Assembly: GCA_903828595.1 (NCBI GenBank)
Contig: CAIKMS010000033.1
Coordinates: 62,001 to 126,000, forward strand
Origin: an uncultured Pseudomonadota bacterium
Lineage (GTDB): Bacteria > Pseudomonadota > Gammaproteobacteria > Steroidobacterales > Steroidobacteraceae
Reading direction: 5' to 3'
DNA: 64,000 nt
A model generated the notes under the pieces. The model was not told the DNA's origin. It ran no database searches and was given only the letters and a program-made list of their open reading frames with translations. This document shows positions 44,905 through 53,821 of the stretch, in pieces; the first letter of the stretch is position 1, and each line of letters begins with the position of its first letter. Made by a program: the position numbers and the translations under genes.

Positions 44905-45087
44905 TCCACCCACCTCACTGACTAAAATCCACTGTGGCGTCGCCACATTATTTACGGCCAAACCCGCTTGACGCATGCACCGGCCGCGAGTGTAAGCACG
45001 CCCGCACAGGCTGCAACCCTCAAGCGCGCAACGCCGTTTTCGGCAAGCTGATGATAAATCAGAAGCTCACTGGCTTAATGATATGAT

Positions 45088-46005
45088 TTATATATATTTT
45101 GTTACCGGTGGGTAGCGAACTTTAATAGCGTCTATCGTCGCGTCTTTTCGTACCCAAATCGCCTGCAACCAGTCACTCAACTCGGCCCGCAAACTGGCGT
45201 CGCTAGCATAGTCCCCGCCACACAATCGCTCGGGTACGTTGAACTGCTCGACCTGGACCACGATATCGGGTACGCGTCCGCAGAGAAAATCCCAAAAACT
45301 AGGGATCCCCGCCGGGTATACGATGGTGACGTCCAGAAACGAGCGAAACCGTGCACCCAAAACCGCCAGGCTCAACCCTAACGCCCCGGCGCGCGGCCGC
45401 AGTAGGTGACGGTAGGGCGATTTTTGCTTCGCCTGTTTGTCCGCCGTGAAGCGTGTTCCTTCCGGGAAATTCATAACACTCGTCGGCGTGAGCGCAAAAC
45501 GCGCGCAAGAGCGTCGCGCCGTCTCTAAATCTTGTTGGCGTTTTTCCGGGTGTCGCTGCAAATAGCTGGCGGAATGGCGGCGCATAAACGGAAAATCCAG
45601 CGCCCACCAGGCTAAGCCGATAACAGGCACGTAAATCAATTGTTGTTTCAGGAAAAATTTCAACAACGGAATTTTTCGATTAAACACCCGTTGAAGAACA
45701 AATATGTCCACCCACGTCTGATGGTTGCAATTTACCAGGTACCAAGAATCGTGCGCTAAAGCACCGACACCAGAAATCGACCATTGTGTATTTTGCGAGC
45801 CTCGAAACAACTGGTCATTAATCGAGATCCACGTGCTCGCAATCTGGTTTAACACCGGATCAATGCGACGTCGAGCAAACCGCACGCGCAAAACCAGCTT
45901 CATCACGGCAATAAGCAACAGCGGTATCGAACAAAGGATGGTGCTTATAACAATAAGCAAAAAAACCATCGCCCCGCGAACTACCGGTGGCAACAGTGTC
46001 AACAT
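45088..46005 (-). CDS. PlsC-family acyltransferase (YihG-like)
   Basis: A 305-residue membrane-associated lysophospholipid-type acyltransferase. A transmembrane helix occupies residues 10-40. Catalytic motif I is NCNHQTWVD (H95, D100) and motif III is NFPEGTRFT (E182-R185), preceded by WWALDFPFMRRHS. The length and pattern match YihG/YihN-like enzymes. Inner-membrane phospholipid remodelling is the likely role. The stop lies in an AT-rich segment near 45088. Confidence 0.9.
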   Translation of the reverse strand: MLTLLPPVVRGAMVFLLIVISTILCSIPLLLIAVMKLVLRVRFARRRIDPVLNQIASTWISINDQLFRGSQNTQWSISGVGALAHDSWYLVNCNHQTWVDIFVLQRVFNRKIPLLKFFLKQQLIYVPVIGLAWWALDFPFMRRHSASYLQRHPEKRQQDLETARRSCARFALTPTSVMNFPEGTRFTADKQAKQKSPYRHLLRPRAGALGLSLAVLGARFRSFLDVTIVYPAGIPSFWDFLCGRVPDIVVQVEQFNVPERLCGGDYASDASLRAELSDWLQAIWVRKDATIDAIKVRYPPVTKYI

Positions 46006-46267
46006 AAAGACTCCCGTATTTCGCCCGAGAGCTTAAACCAATCGGGGCTTTCCATAGGGAAAATCACGTCCAGCACAGGGTCCGGCCTAACGACTCAGGC
46101 AAAAAATGGCCGCGATCTAGGCTACCAGAGAAACACCGGCAAAACCGCTGATCACCAACCCTGGTACCTTGAAAAAAGCCCGCCATATCGACACTATGCT
46201 GCCCAATCTATGGTGTCTTTGGCTGCAAGGACAGCTAACCATTTCGGTTATCAATGAGGTTTTCCCT

Positions 46268-46858
46268 ATGCACAGCAAGCTTGATGACGTTGCGCTGGAT
46301 CAACTGTTTCGCAACGCCCGATCCTACAATCGCTGGACGGATCAGCCGCTGGAAGAGTCCATCATCAAAGAGCTCTACGAACTAATGAAACTAGGACCAA
46401 CCTCGGTGAACACGAGCCCCGCACGGTTCATTTTTGTACGTTCGGCGGAAAGCAAACAACGTCTGGCTGCCTGTGTTTCACCCGGCAATGTGATTAAGGT
46501 TGAGCAGGCGCCAGTGGTTGTCATCGTCGGAATGGACTTAGCATTTTATGAAAAGATGGATTACCTGTGGCCTCATGACCCATCCGTGAAGAATTGGTTT
46601 ACCAATCCCGATAGCGCTAGAGCCACGGCCATGCGCAACTCGACGCTGCAAGGTGCGTACATGATGATGGCTGCGCGGGCTTTAGGCCTGGACTGCGGAC
46701 CTTTATCCGGCTTCGATCCCATCAAAGTCAATGAGCAATTTTTTGCCGGGACCACAATCGAAAGCAATTTTCTATGCTGCTTGGGTTATGGCTCGCAGGA
46801 AGCTCTTTTTGCCCGCCATCCTCGCTTACCATTCGCCGAAGCTTGCCAATTTTCGTAA
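46268..46858 (+). CDS. rutE: RutE-like malonic semialdehyde reductase (nitroreductase fold)
   Basis: A 196-residue FMN-dependent protein with the nitroreductase pattern RNARSYNRWTDQPLEESI, LMKLGPTSVNTSPARFIFV and LGLDCGPLSGFDP, exactly the length of E. coli RutE. RutE reduces malonic semialdehyde, or a related toxic aldehyde, to 3-hydroxypropionate in the Rut pyrimidine pathway. No other rut gene is present here, so a general aldehyde-detoxifying role is possible. The ATG at 46268 follows GAGG by eight bases. Confidence 0.85.
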   Translation: MHSKLDDVALDQLFRNARSYNRWTDQPLEESIIKELYELMKLGPTSVNTSPARFIFVRSAESKQRLAACVSPGNVIKVEQAPVVVIVGMDLAFYEKMDYLWPHDPSVKNWFTNPDSARATAMRNSTLQGAYMMMAARALGLDCGPLSGFDPIKVNEQFFAGTTIESNFLCCLGYGSQEALFARHPRLPFAEACQFS

Positions 46859-46918
46859 ACGGCTGACTAAGTCCGGTGGCGCCTTATCAAGCGCTACCGG
46901 ACTTAAATGCGAACGCCA

Positions 46919-47914
46919 TTACCTGCTTGCTGAATCAACTCGCAATACGAGATTACCAATCAAGGCACCCTGCTGCACAAGATCGTGGGCCTGCGCAATA
47001 GAAGCCAGTGGCAACTCCGCGGCCACGTGATGCTTGAGCATTCCGCTTTGTAACGCCAAAGACAGCTCCTCAATGATCTGTGTTCTGTCTGTTGCGCTTA
47101 GCTCGTACACTAAAAACGATTTAACGGTAATGCTACTGCGCATCATCCAAAGCGCTGGCACGCTGCATTGCGCATCGTTTGTACCGTAAACGACCACAGT
47201 TCCATGAGGCTTGAGTACAAGGGGAACTAACGATGCGTTGGCGCTGTAATTCAGATCAATGATGGCATCAACCCCGCGGCCCTGAGTCAAGTGCTGTACG
47301 CGCTCGCTAACGGCCTCTTCTACATAGTTAATGGCAACATCCGCACCTACCGCTAAGGCGGTCTCAGCCTTTCGGCTGTTACTAATCGTTGTAATGACAC
47401 GAATTCCGCGATGTTTACAAAACTGGATGACGTATTGACTGACCGCACCGGCTCCGCCGTGCACGAGTGCAGTATCACCCCGATGCAAATTACTCAATTT
47501 TACCGCCTGGGCGGCGGTCATAGCCGGGATACCTAAGCAAGCTCCTTCGGCGAAATCCGTATTATCGGGTAGAGGCACCGCCTGGTTTGCAGGCAGCGCA
47601 ATAAACTCAGCCGCAGTGCCGTGCGAGCGTTGCCACTGCCCATTCCACAACCAAACCCGTTGCCCAACGCGCGCAGCGTCCACGCCGGCACCCACCTGAG
47701 TGATTACGCCGGCGCCGTCACTGTGGGGAATCACCGGAGCGGTTAAGGGGACGGACGTGGTTAAACCACTGCGTGACTTCCAATCGGAAGGATTGACACC
47801 GGATGTTGCGACCCGAACCAAAACCTCGCCCGAGGAAGGCTCAGGCGTGGGCAAATCGGCAATCTCAAAAACCTCACTGGCCGGCCCGCGAGTCCGATAA
47901 AACGCAGCTTTCAT
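46919..47914 (-). CDS. NADPH:quinone oxidoreductase-type zinc-free MDR protein
   Basis: A 331-residue medium-chain dehydrogenase/reductase. The N-terminal GroES-like fold has ATSGVNPSDWKSRSGL and PHSDGAGVITQVGAGVD; the Rossmann fold has VHGGAGAVSQYVIQFCKHRG. Zinc-binding cysteines are absent, as in quinone reductases. Length fits Qor-like enzymes. It is convergent with the RutE-like gene and divergent from the EamA transporter. Substrate unknown. Confidence 0.9.
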   Translation of the reverse strand: MKAAFYRTRGPASEVFEIADLPTPEPSSGEVLVRVATSGVNPSDWKSRSGLTTSVPLTAPVIPHSDGAGVITQVGAGVDAARVGQRVWLWNGQWQRSHGTAAEFIALPANQAVPLPDNTDFAEGACLGIPAMTAAQAVKLSNLHRGDTALVHGGAGAVSQYVIQFCKHRGIRVITTISNSRKAETALAVGADVAINYVEEAVSERVQHLTQGRGVDAIIDLNYSANASLVPLVLKPHGTVVVYGTNDAQCSVPALWMMRSSITVKSFLVYELSATDRTQIIEELSLALQSGMLKHHVAAELPLASIAQAHDLVQQGALIGNLVLRVDSASR

Positions 47915-48120
47915 AACACGTCACTCCCTACTTATCCCACCGCCATGGTACCAAACGACCGTACTCGCTGAGCCAAGGGTATAGCGCTCTACGCAGAATC
48001 CTGACGAATTGGGGGCCTATCGAACAGAAGAACAAGACAACCGGTCCAACTGTGCCTACACTGCCGGCGCACTCGCAAGGTATTGCGATATGTACCCCGC
48101 CCAAATTTTGAGCCCTGCCC

Positions 48121-49002
48121 ATGAGCAACGTCACACTGTATCTGCTTTCGATCGCCATCTGGGGCTCCACGTGGCTGGCGATTAAGTTTCAACTTGGAGT
48201 CGTTGAACCCGCCGTTTCGGTCGTCTGGCGGTTTGGTCTGGGAAGCATTGTCCTGTTCGCTTACGCGAATTTCCGGCATCTGCCCATCAAGCGTCCGGGT
48301 AAAGACCACGGCTGGTTAATAGTTCAGGGTGCCTTCCTATTCGGCATCAATTACGTAGCCGCCTACGAATCCGAGCAAACTTTACCCTCGGGTATTGTCG
48401 CGGTTCTATTTTCCTTAGCTGTCTTTTTTAATCTGATTGGTGCTCGCCTGTTCTTCAAAACACGGATTGAACCCATGACACTGATCGGTGCGATTATTGG
48501 GTGCACCGGTGTCGCTCTGGTGTTTTCTCCTCAACTACTGCAGTTAAACGCATCAGGCGGGGTGTTACGCGGTGCTTTATTTGCAATTGGATCTGCGCTG
48601 CTAGCTGCCGTGGGCAGTATGGTGGCGGCGCGCAATTACCGTACCGGGATGCCCGTCCTACAAACCACCGCCTGGTCGATGCTCTACGGATCGGTCACGG
48701 CAGCCTTTTGGGTAGCCATCTCAGGCGGACATTTTCGCTTTGAGACCTCGGCGAGCTATGTCATTTCATTTATTTACCTGATGCTCTTCGGTTCGGTCAT
48801 CGCGTTCATGTCGTATTTGACCTTGATGAAACGCATAGGCCCGGGCAAAGCAGGCTATGCAAACGTAGCAACACCCATTGTGGCCTTAGGGCTATCGACG
48901 CTATTCGAGCACTTAGTCTGGCAACCGATTATGATCGCCGGCGTTGTCCTTTGCTTGGTAGGCAACTTATTTGTGCTCCACAAAGGCAGGCGCACCCGAT
49001 AA
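48121..49002 (+). CDS. EamA/DMT-superfamily transporter
   Basis: A 293-residue inner-membrane protein with about ten predicted transmembrane helices in two EamA halves. The first half begins VTLYLLSIAIWGSTWLAIKF; the second carries LLAAVGSMVAARNY, VISFIYLMLFGSVIAFMSYLTLMKRIGPGKAGYANVATPIVAL and an LLVGNLFVLH-like end. DMT exporters move amino acids or metabolites. It is divergent from the quinone reductase gene and ends before the hairpin at 49031. Substrate unassigned. Confidence 0.92.
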   Translation: MSNVTLYLLSIAIWGSTWLAIKFQLGVVEPAVSVVWRFGLGSIVLFAYANFRHLPIKRPGKDHGWLIVQGAFLFGINYVAAYESEQTLPSGIVAVLFSLAVFFNLIGARLFFKTRIEPMTLIGAIIGCTGVALVFSPQLLQLNASGGVLRGALFAIGSALLAAVGSMVAARNYRTGMPVLQTTAWSMLYGSVTAAFWVAISGGHFRFETSASYVISFIYLMLFGSVIAFMSYLTLMKRIGPGKAGYANVATPIVALGLSTLFEHLVWQPIMIAGVVLCLVGNLFVLHKGRRTR

Positions 49003-49020
49003 GTTGATCTGTACAGCGAC

Positions 49021-49059
49021 CAAACAAAAACGCCTCCCACCGAGTACTCGGGGGAGGCG
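49021..49059 (-). terminator. Rho-independent terminator of the glutamine-synthetase-like gene
   Basis: Read leftward after the stop at 49081, an 8-bp outer stem (49052-49059 with 49031-49038) plus a 5-bp inner stem with TA loop is followed by TTTTTGTTTG. The hairpin also fits at the end of the rightward EamA gene, but only the leftward strand has the T-run. Confidence 0.82.
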
Positions 49060-49080
49060 TCTTCAAGGCGGCCGCGTGGA

Positions 49081-50475
49081 TTAAATACAATCCAAATACA
49101 GGCGATAATCCAATTCGGACACTTCGCTAGCGACACGGAAAAACTCGGCTTCCTTAATCGCGATATACGAGCGGTGTAGGGTCTCTCCCAGCGCATGGCG
49201 CAGAAAGTCCGAACTCTTCGCCAAATCAATTGCAGAGCGCCAGTCGCGTGGGATCGTGATCTTGGAGCGGTCAATGGTGTCGTAACCGTTTCCCGTCACC
49301 GGATGGCCAGGATCCAACTCCCTCTCAATGCCTGCCAGCATACCTGCCAGGATAGTGGCACCAACCAGATAGGGATTGGCATCAACCCCCGCTACGCGAT
49401 GCTCAAAGCGACGCGCACGAACAGCACCGGCTGGGATGCGGATAGCCACACTGCGATTATTAACGCCCCAGTTCGGGGCAACCGGCGCGTAACTTTTTGC
49501 CGCAAAACGACGCCACGAATTAGCGTGAGGCGCGAAGATGATCATGGAGTCTGCCATGGTTGCCAGCATGCCACCCACCGCATGGTGCAGGATTGGCATG
49601 AGCTGCCCGGGGGTCGTTTCTGAAAAAACGTTCTGATCTTTTTCATCCAGCATCGACATATGCAAATGCATACCAGAGCCGGCGTAACTTGGCAGGGGCT
49701 TCGCCATAAAGCACGCAGTGATTCCGTGACGACGCGCGACACCGCGTACGAGTCGTTTTAAAACGACCAAGTCATCAGCCGCACGGGCAAAATCCTCTCG
49801 GTAGTGCAGCGTAAGCTCATACTGTCCTGGCGCATACTCAGAGATTAATGATTCCAACGGTAGATCTTGTGCAGCGGCGGCTGCATAAATATCGCTAAAC
49901 AGCCCCTGCATGCCGTCCAGCTCCTCTAAACCGTAGACTTGCGTGCCGTTGCCAGGTCGCCCGTCCAGTGTTGCCGGTGCCGCACGAAATGTACCGTCGG
50001 CGTCTCGCTCACTGGAAAACAGAAAGAACTCTAGCTCGAAAGCACCGGCTGGCCGCAATCCCTTCTTGGCCAAGGCCGACAATTGCCTAACCATCGCATG
50101 ACGTGGATCCGAGCCTGCTTCCACGCCGTCTAAGTCGTACATGGAAACCAACACCTGTGCTCGCGGCGGTGATGTCCATGTCAATGGCTTCAACGTACCG
50201 GGAATAGGCCAGACTACCTGATCACCGTCGCCGTTTTGCCAGATCAGTCCGGTTTCCTCAACGTCCTCGCCAGTTACATCGAGGCCCAGAATTGAAGTCG
50301 GCAAGTTTCTGCCCACTCGATACAGAGAGAGTAATTCATGACGGCGAATCATTTTGCCGCGACCGATGCCGTTGGGGTCAACCAAAACAATGTCGATAAC
50401 TTCGATTTCGGGATAACGCGCTAAGAACTCTTCAGCTTCTGCGGGTTGCGCACCGCTGGGTGTATAGTCAGTCAA
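49081..50475 (-). CDS. puuA: Glutamine-synthetase family ligase, gamma-glutamylpolyamine synthetase-like
   Basis: A 464-residue GS-fold ligase with VDPNGIGRGKMI, an ELEFFLF metal ligand segment, GSGMHLHMSM and NRSVAIRIPAG near the active site. The length and style match PuuA/GlnT-like proteins rather than nitrogen-regulated GlnA. It would couple ATP to joining glutamate and an amine. The start is TTG, clearly: a TGA stop lies two codons before it and GGAGA seven bases before it. It is 71 bases downstream of the class-III aminotransferase gene. Confidence 0.82.
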   Translation of the reverse strand: MTDYTPSGAQPAEAEEFLARYPEIEVIDIVLVDPNGIGRGKMIRRHELLSLYRVGRNLPTSILGLDVTGEDVEETGLIWQNGDGDQVVWPIPGTLKPLTWTSPPRAQVLVSMYDLDGVEAGSDPRHAMVRQLSALAKKGLRPAGAFELEFFLFSSERDADGTFRAAPATLDGRPGNGTQVYGLEELDGMQGLFSDIYAAAAAQDLPLESLISEYAPGQYELTLHYREDFARAADDLVVLKRLVRGVARRHGITACFMAKPLPSYAGSGMHLHMSMLDEKDQNVFSETTPGQLMPILHHAVGGMLATMADSMIIFAPHANSWRRFAAKSYAPVAPNWGVNNRSVAIRIPAGAVRARRFEHRVAGVDANPYLVGATILAGMLAGIERELDPGHPVTGNGYDTIDRSKITIPRDWRSAIDLAKSSDFLRHALGETLHRSYIAIKEAEFFRVASEVSELDYRLYLDCI

Positions 50476-50546
50476 GATTCAATCTCCAAAGGAGCCGACC
50501 ACCACGAGCACCTCTTGGTGCTCTGTAGAATGCGGCGAATTCGTTT

Positions 50547-51920
50547 TTAGTGTGTGACCAGCCACTGAGCCAACTCAGAGAACGCAGCGATCAGTCGATC
50601 GACCTGTGCTTTACTGGTGGCTGGGCAGACCAACATCATGTTGTGAAATGGCGCAATCATGCAGCCGCGATTTACCAATCCCAAGTGCAAGGCTCGCTCT
50701 AAGTCTGTGCCATGGGCGTTTTGGGCCTCAGTACCATTACGCAGCGGTCCAGGCGCACAGATGAACTCCACGCGCGCCCCACAGCGCACGGCATGCCAAG
50801 GCAGGCCTGTTCGGGCAATGACTCGCGCAAGGCCATCGCAAAGCTGTCCCGCAAGGCTCTCCATATGCGCGTAGGCCTCATCAGTCATGACCTCACTCAG
50901 GGTCGCTTGCATGGCTGCTAAGGTCAGAGCATTGGCCGATAACGTGGTTCCTATACCCGAGTAACCCGCGTCTTTGGCATGGCGCAACTCGTCCCAGCCG
51001 GCGGCGATAGCATCAGTAAAACCCCAGACGCTGGCGGGTAAACCACCGGCTACGGGCTTACCCAACACGAAGATATCTGGCTGCAGACCATGCGCCCGGG
51101 TATAACCGCCAGGCCCGGTAGAAATCGTGTGCGTCTCGTCTATTAAAAGAAGGGTGCCGGTATTGCGCGTCAATTGGCGCAACTGCTCGTGATACCCCGG
51201 GTCCGGGAGCACCATGCAGCAATTGGTCAGTGCAGGCTCTGTGATTACACAAGCAACATCGCGAGCCTCTAGTGCCTGCTCTAAACCCGCCAGGTCATTG
51301 AACTCGACAACTTTGCTCTGTGCGGTCAAATCAACAAACTGGCCCATCAAACCCAGGCGGTTGATCGACTGACCGTGATGCAATTGAACGAAGGTTTCGT
51401 CCACTGACCCATGGTAGCAGCCGTTCATCACCAAAATTTTGCTGCGCCCCGTCACCGCTCGGGCTAGCCGTAAAGCAAAACGATTCGCATCCGTCGCCGT
51501 GGTCGCGATTTGCCAATGCGGCAGTCCGAATCGCTCCTGCAACAGCTTGCCCACAGCATGAGTGGCTTGCGTAGGTAACATGTAAGTTAAGCCACGCGCA
51601 GCCTGGTCGGTAATCGCGCGAGCTACCGGTGCCGGTGAATGCCCAAACATGGAGCCCGTATCACCGAGGCAGAAATCCGCTAGTTCGTTGCCGTCGATAT
51701 CTTCAAGCGTTGCCCCGTGAGCCCGCTGAACGATCATCGGAAAGGGCATGGGCCAGTCGAGCATCCAATGCATAGGGACGCCACCATAATAGCCGTGGCT
51801 TCCCTCCGCAGCACTCGCCTGAGCTCGCGGCCGGGCCGCGGTGTAGCGCTCTACTTCAGTCTCATATAGGGACCGGATGCGGCTTAATGCCACACCACCA
51901 ATCTGCGCATCGTTCGTCAT
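50547..51920 (-). CDS. Class-III PLP aminotransferase/aminomutase-like enzyme
   Basis: A 457-residue fold-type I PLP enzyme resembling glutamate-1-semialdehyde aminomutase and its transaminase relatives. GDTGSMFGHSPAPV, LIDETHTISTGPGG (D261) and VLGKPVAGGLPASVWG (K288, Schiff base) are visible. A true GSA aminomutase is unlikely because the gene sits in an amine-catabolism cluster with a GS-like ligase. It probably transfers an amino group from a polyamine-derived or other amine. The start at 51920 is uncertain; an in-frame ATG at 51959 is also possible. Confidence 0.83.
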   Translation of the reverse strand: MTNDAQIGGVALSRIRSLYETEVERYTAARPRAQASAAEGSHGYYGGVPMHWMLDWPMPFPMIVQRAHGATLEDIDGNELADFCLGDTGSMFGHSPAPVARAITDQAARGLTYMLPTQATHAVGKLLQERFGLPHWQIATTATDANRFALRLARAVTGRSKILVMNGCYHGSVDETFVQLHHGQSINRLGLMGQFVDLTAQSKVVEFNDLAGLEQALEARDVACVITEPALTNCCMVLPDPGYHEQLRQLTRNTGTLLLIDETHTISTGPGGYTRAHGLQPDIFVLGKPVAGGLPASVWGFTDAIAAGWDELRHAKDAGYSGIGTTLSANALTLAAMQATLSEVMTDEAYAHMESLAGQLCDGLARVIARTGLPWHAVRCGARVEFICAPGPLRNGTEAQNAHGTDLERALHLGLVNRGCMIAPFHNMMLVCPATSKAQVDRLIAAFSELAQWLVTH

Positions 51921-52207
51921 GATCAAAACTCGCTTTTCACGCTCAAAGTGGCACCCCAATCTCTTGGGGTCTACTTATTTGCGCGGACTGACAGTATCTC
52001 AGAATCGCCGATATTTTTCTATTTTTCAGAAGGTTAGGTCAAATACAGTGACAATATGCGAGGTTGCACAGCAGCATTTAACGCAAGTCCCTGAATTGTT
52101 GAGTAGTTAAACGATGGGCTACTGCACGCAGTCATCTACGCCGGCTGCATGGATGCGGGATAGCCGTTACTATGCCGCGCCAAGCCCCCTACAAAGGAAC
52201 CGTGCGC

Positions 52208-52984
52208 ATGAGTCAGCCTGTCCAATACGATGCTCTAGTAACCGGCGCGGGCTCCCCCCACGGCATTGGCTTTGCTATCGCCAAGCGTTTAGCTGAGGGC
52301 GGCTTATCCGTGGCCTTAGTCAGCACGACGGATCGCATCTACGACCGAGCCTCTGAGTTAACGATCCTCGGTTATACCGCACACGGATTCATCTGCGATC
52401 TGACCGACTTTGATGCCACACAAGCTCTCGCACACAACGTAGGTCCAGTCTCAGTTTTAGTGAACAACGCCGGAATGGGCTCCAGTCGCGAACCCGCCAT
52501 TTTGAAACCCTTCGCCGATTATTTGGAAACGGACTGGGACCGCATGGTGGCTTTGAGCTTAAAAACCGCATTCTGTGCAACTCGGGCTTTTCTGCCAGCG
52601 ATGTTAGATGCCGGCTATGGCCGGGTCATCAATGTCGCATCCACCTCCGGAGCCTATGTGGCCAATCCCAATGAAGTTGCCTATGCGGCAGCTAAAGCGG
52701 GCATGGTGGGACTTACAAAAGCTCTGGCTGTTGAAGTAGCCTCGCGCGGTGTAACGGTCACGGCGGTGGCTCCAGGCTGGATTGCTACCGCAGCCTCAAC
52801 CGACGGGGAGTTGGCGGGGGGTCTCAACACACCGACCGGCCGCGCAGGTACGCCCGATGAAGTAGCGCATGCAGTAGCCTTTTTAGCGTCTAAAGGGGCA
52901 AGCTATATTAACGGTGAAACCTTAGTCATTGACGGGGCGAATATCCTTCAAGAGTACAAAGGGCCGGCCGCGGATTACTACTAA
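52208..52984 (+). CDS. SDR-family oxidoreductase
   Basis: A 258-residue classical short-chain dehydrogenase. The cofactor loop is TGAGSPHGIGFAIAKRL; the active site is INVASTSGAY followed by YAAAKAG. AAGGA is upstream of ATG 52208 at normal spacing; a start 12 codons earlier lacks one. It leads a rightward operon with a second SDR (45-base gap) and an HDAC-fold hydrolase. Likely NAD(P)-dependent alcohol/ketone oxidoreductase; substrate unknown. Confidence 0.88.
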   Translation: MSQPVQYDALVTGAGSPHGIGFAIAKRLAEGGLSVALVSTTDRIYDRASELTILGYTAHGFICDLTDFDATQALAHNVGPVSVLVNNAGMGSSREPAILKPFADYLETDWDRMVALSLKTAFCATRAFLPAMLDAGYGRVINVASTSGAYVANPNEVAYAAAKAGMVGLTKALAVEVASRGVTVTAVAPGWIATAASTDGELAGGLNTPTGRAGTPDEVAHAVAFLASKGASYINGETLVIDGANILQEYKGPAADYY

Positions 52985-53029
52985 GTATCGCGGCCTGAAA
53001 ATCATCCCCAACCTCAAAGGCGAAAATCC

Positions 53030-53794
53030 ATGCGAACAGTCTTAATCACGGGTGCCGCCAGTGGCATGGGCTTAGCAATTGCAAAGAGATTTTTGAGCGG
53101 TTCTGACAATCTTGTGTTGGTGGATATCAACGCCCAGAAGCTTGCGCAGGCTGCGCAGGAACTGCAGGCACCAACTGGTCAGTTGTCTGAAGTTGTCGCT
53201 GACGTCTCCCAACCTACTGACTGTGCTCGACTGGTTCAGGCCGCCCTGTCGTTTTCTGGTCGTCTGGACGTGGTCATCAACAGCGCAGGAATTTGGGTGG
53301 AAGGCCCGTCCGAACAGGCTAGCGAAGAAGAATGGGACCGTACCTTGAGTGTTAATCTCAAAGGTCCTTTCTTCGTTTGTCGTCATGCCATCCCCCACCT
53401 AGAAAAAACCAACGGCTGCATCATTAATATCGCCTCCGATGCAGGCTTGGTAGGCAACGCAGGTGCCAGTATCTATTCGGCATCCAAAGGCGGCCTGGTC
53501 TTATTGTCACGCTCCTTAGCGCTTGAACTGGCGCCTAAGGGCATCCGAGTTAACGCTGTTTGTCCGTGTGACGTAGCCACACCAATGATCGACTATCAGG
53601 CGGCTACCTACGGCAACGGCGACCCCGAGCAGTACAAGCGAAACCTGCTGGCACACTACCCACAAAAACATCGCGCTCGATTTGCGACGAGTGATGAGGT
53701 GGCCGAGCTGGTGCACTATCTTGCCTCTGACAAAGCCGCGCCCATCACCGGAGCCGCACTTCCCATAGACTTTGGCCTGACCGCAGGCTACTAG
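53030..53794 (+). CDS. SDR-family oxidoreductase
   Basis: A 254-residue classical SDR with TGAASGMGLAIAKRF, the NSAG strand, catalytic Ser in IINIASDAG and YSASKGG. The Asp in LVDINAQ after the second strand suggests NAD+ preference. It lies between the first SDR and the amidohydrolase (27 bases). The two SDRs share no more than family-level similarity, so they likely catalyse different steps. Confidence 0.88.
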   Translation: MRTVLITGAASGMGLAIAKRFLSGSDNLVLVDINAQKLAQAAQELQAPTGQLSEVVADVSQPTDCARLVQAALSFSGRLDVVINSAGIWVEGPSEQASEEEWDRTLSVNLKGPFFVCRHAIPHLEKTNGCIINIASDAGLVGNAGASIYSASKGGLVLLSRSLALELAPKGIRVNAVCPCDVATPMIDYQAATYGNGDPEQYKRNLLAHYPQKHRARFATSDEVAELVHYLASDKAAPITGAALPIDFGLTAGY

Positions 53795-53821
53795 CCCTAA
53801 CCCCTTTTTTGGAGACTTCTG

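Noticed and set aside
46169-46197. A TTGAAA ... CACTAT promoter before the RutE-like gene.
   Set aside because: The -10 box matches only three of six positions; not convincing enough to list.
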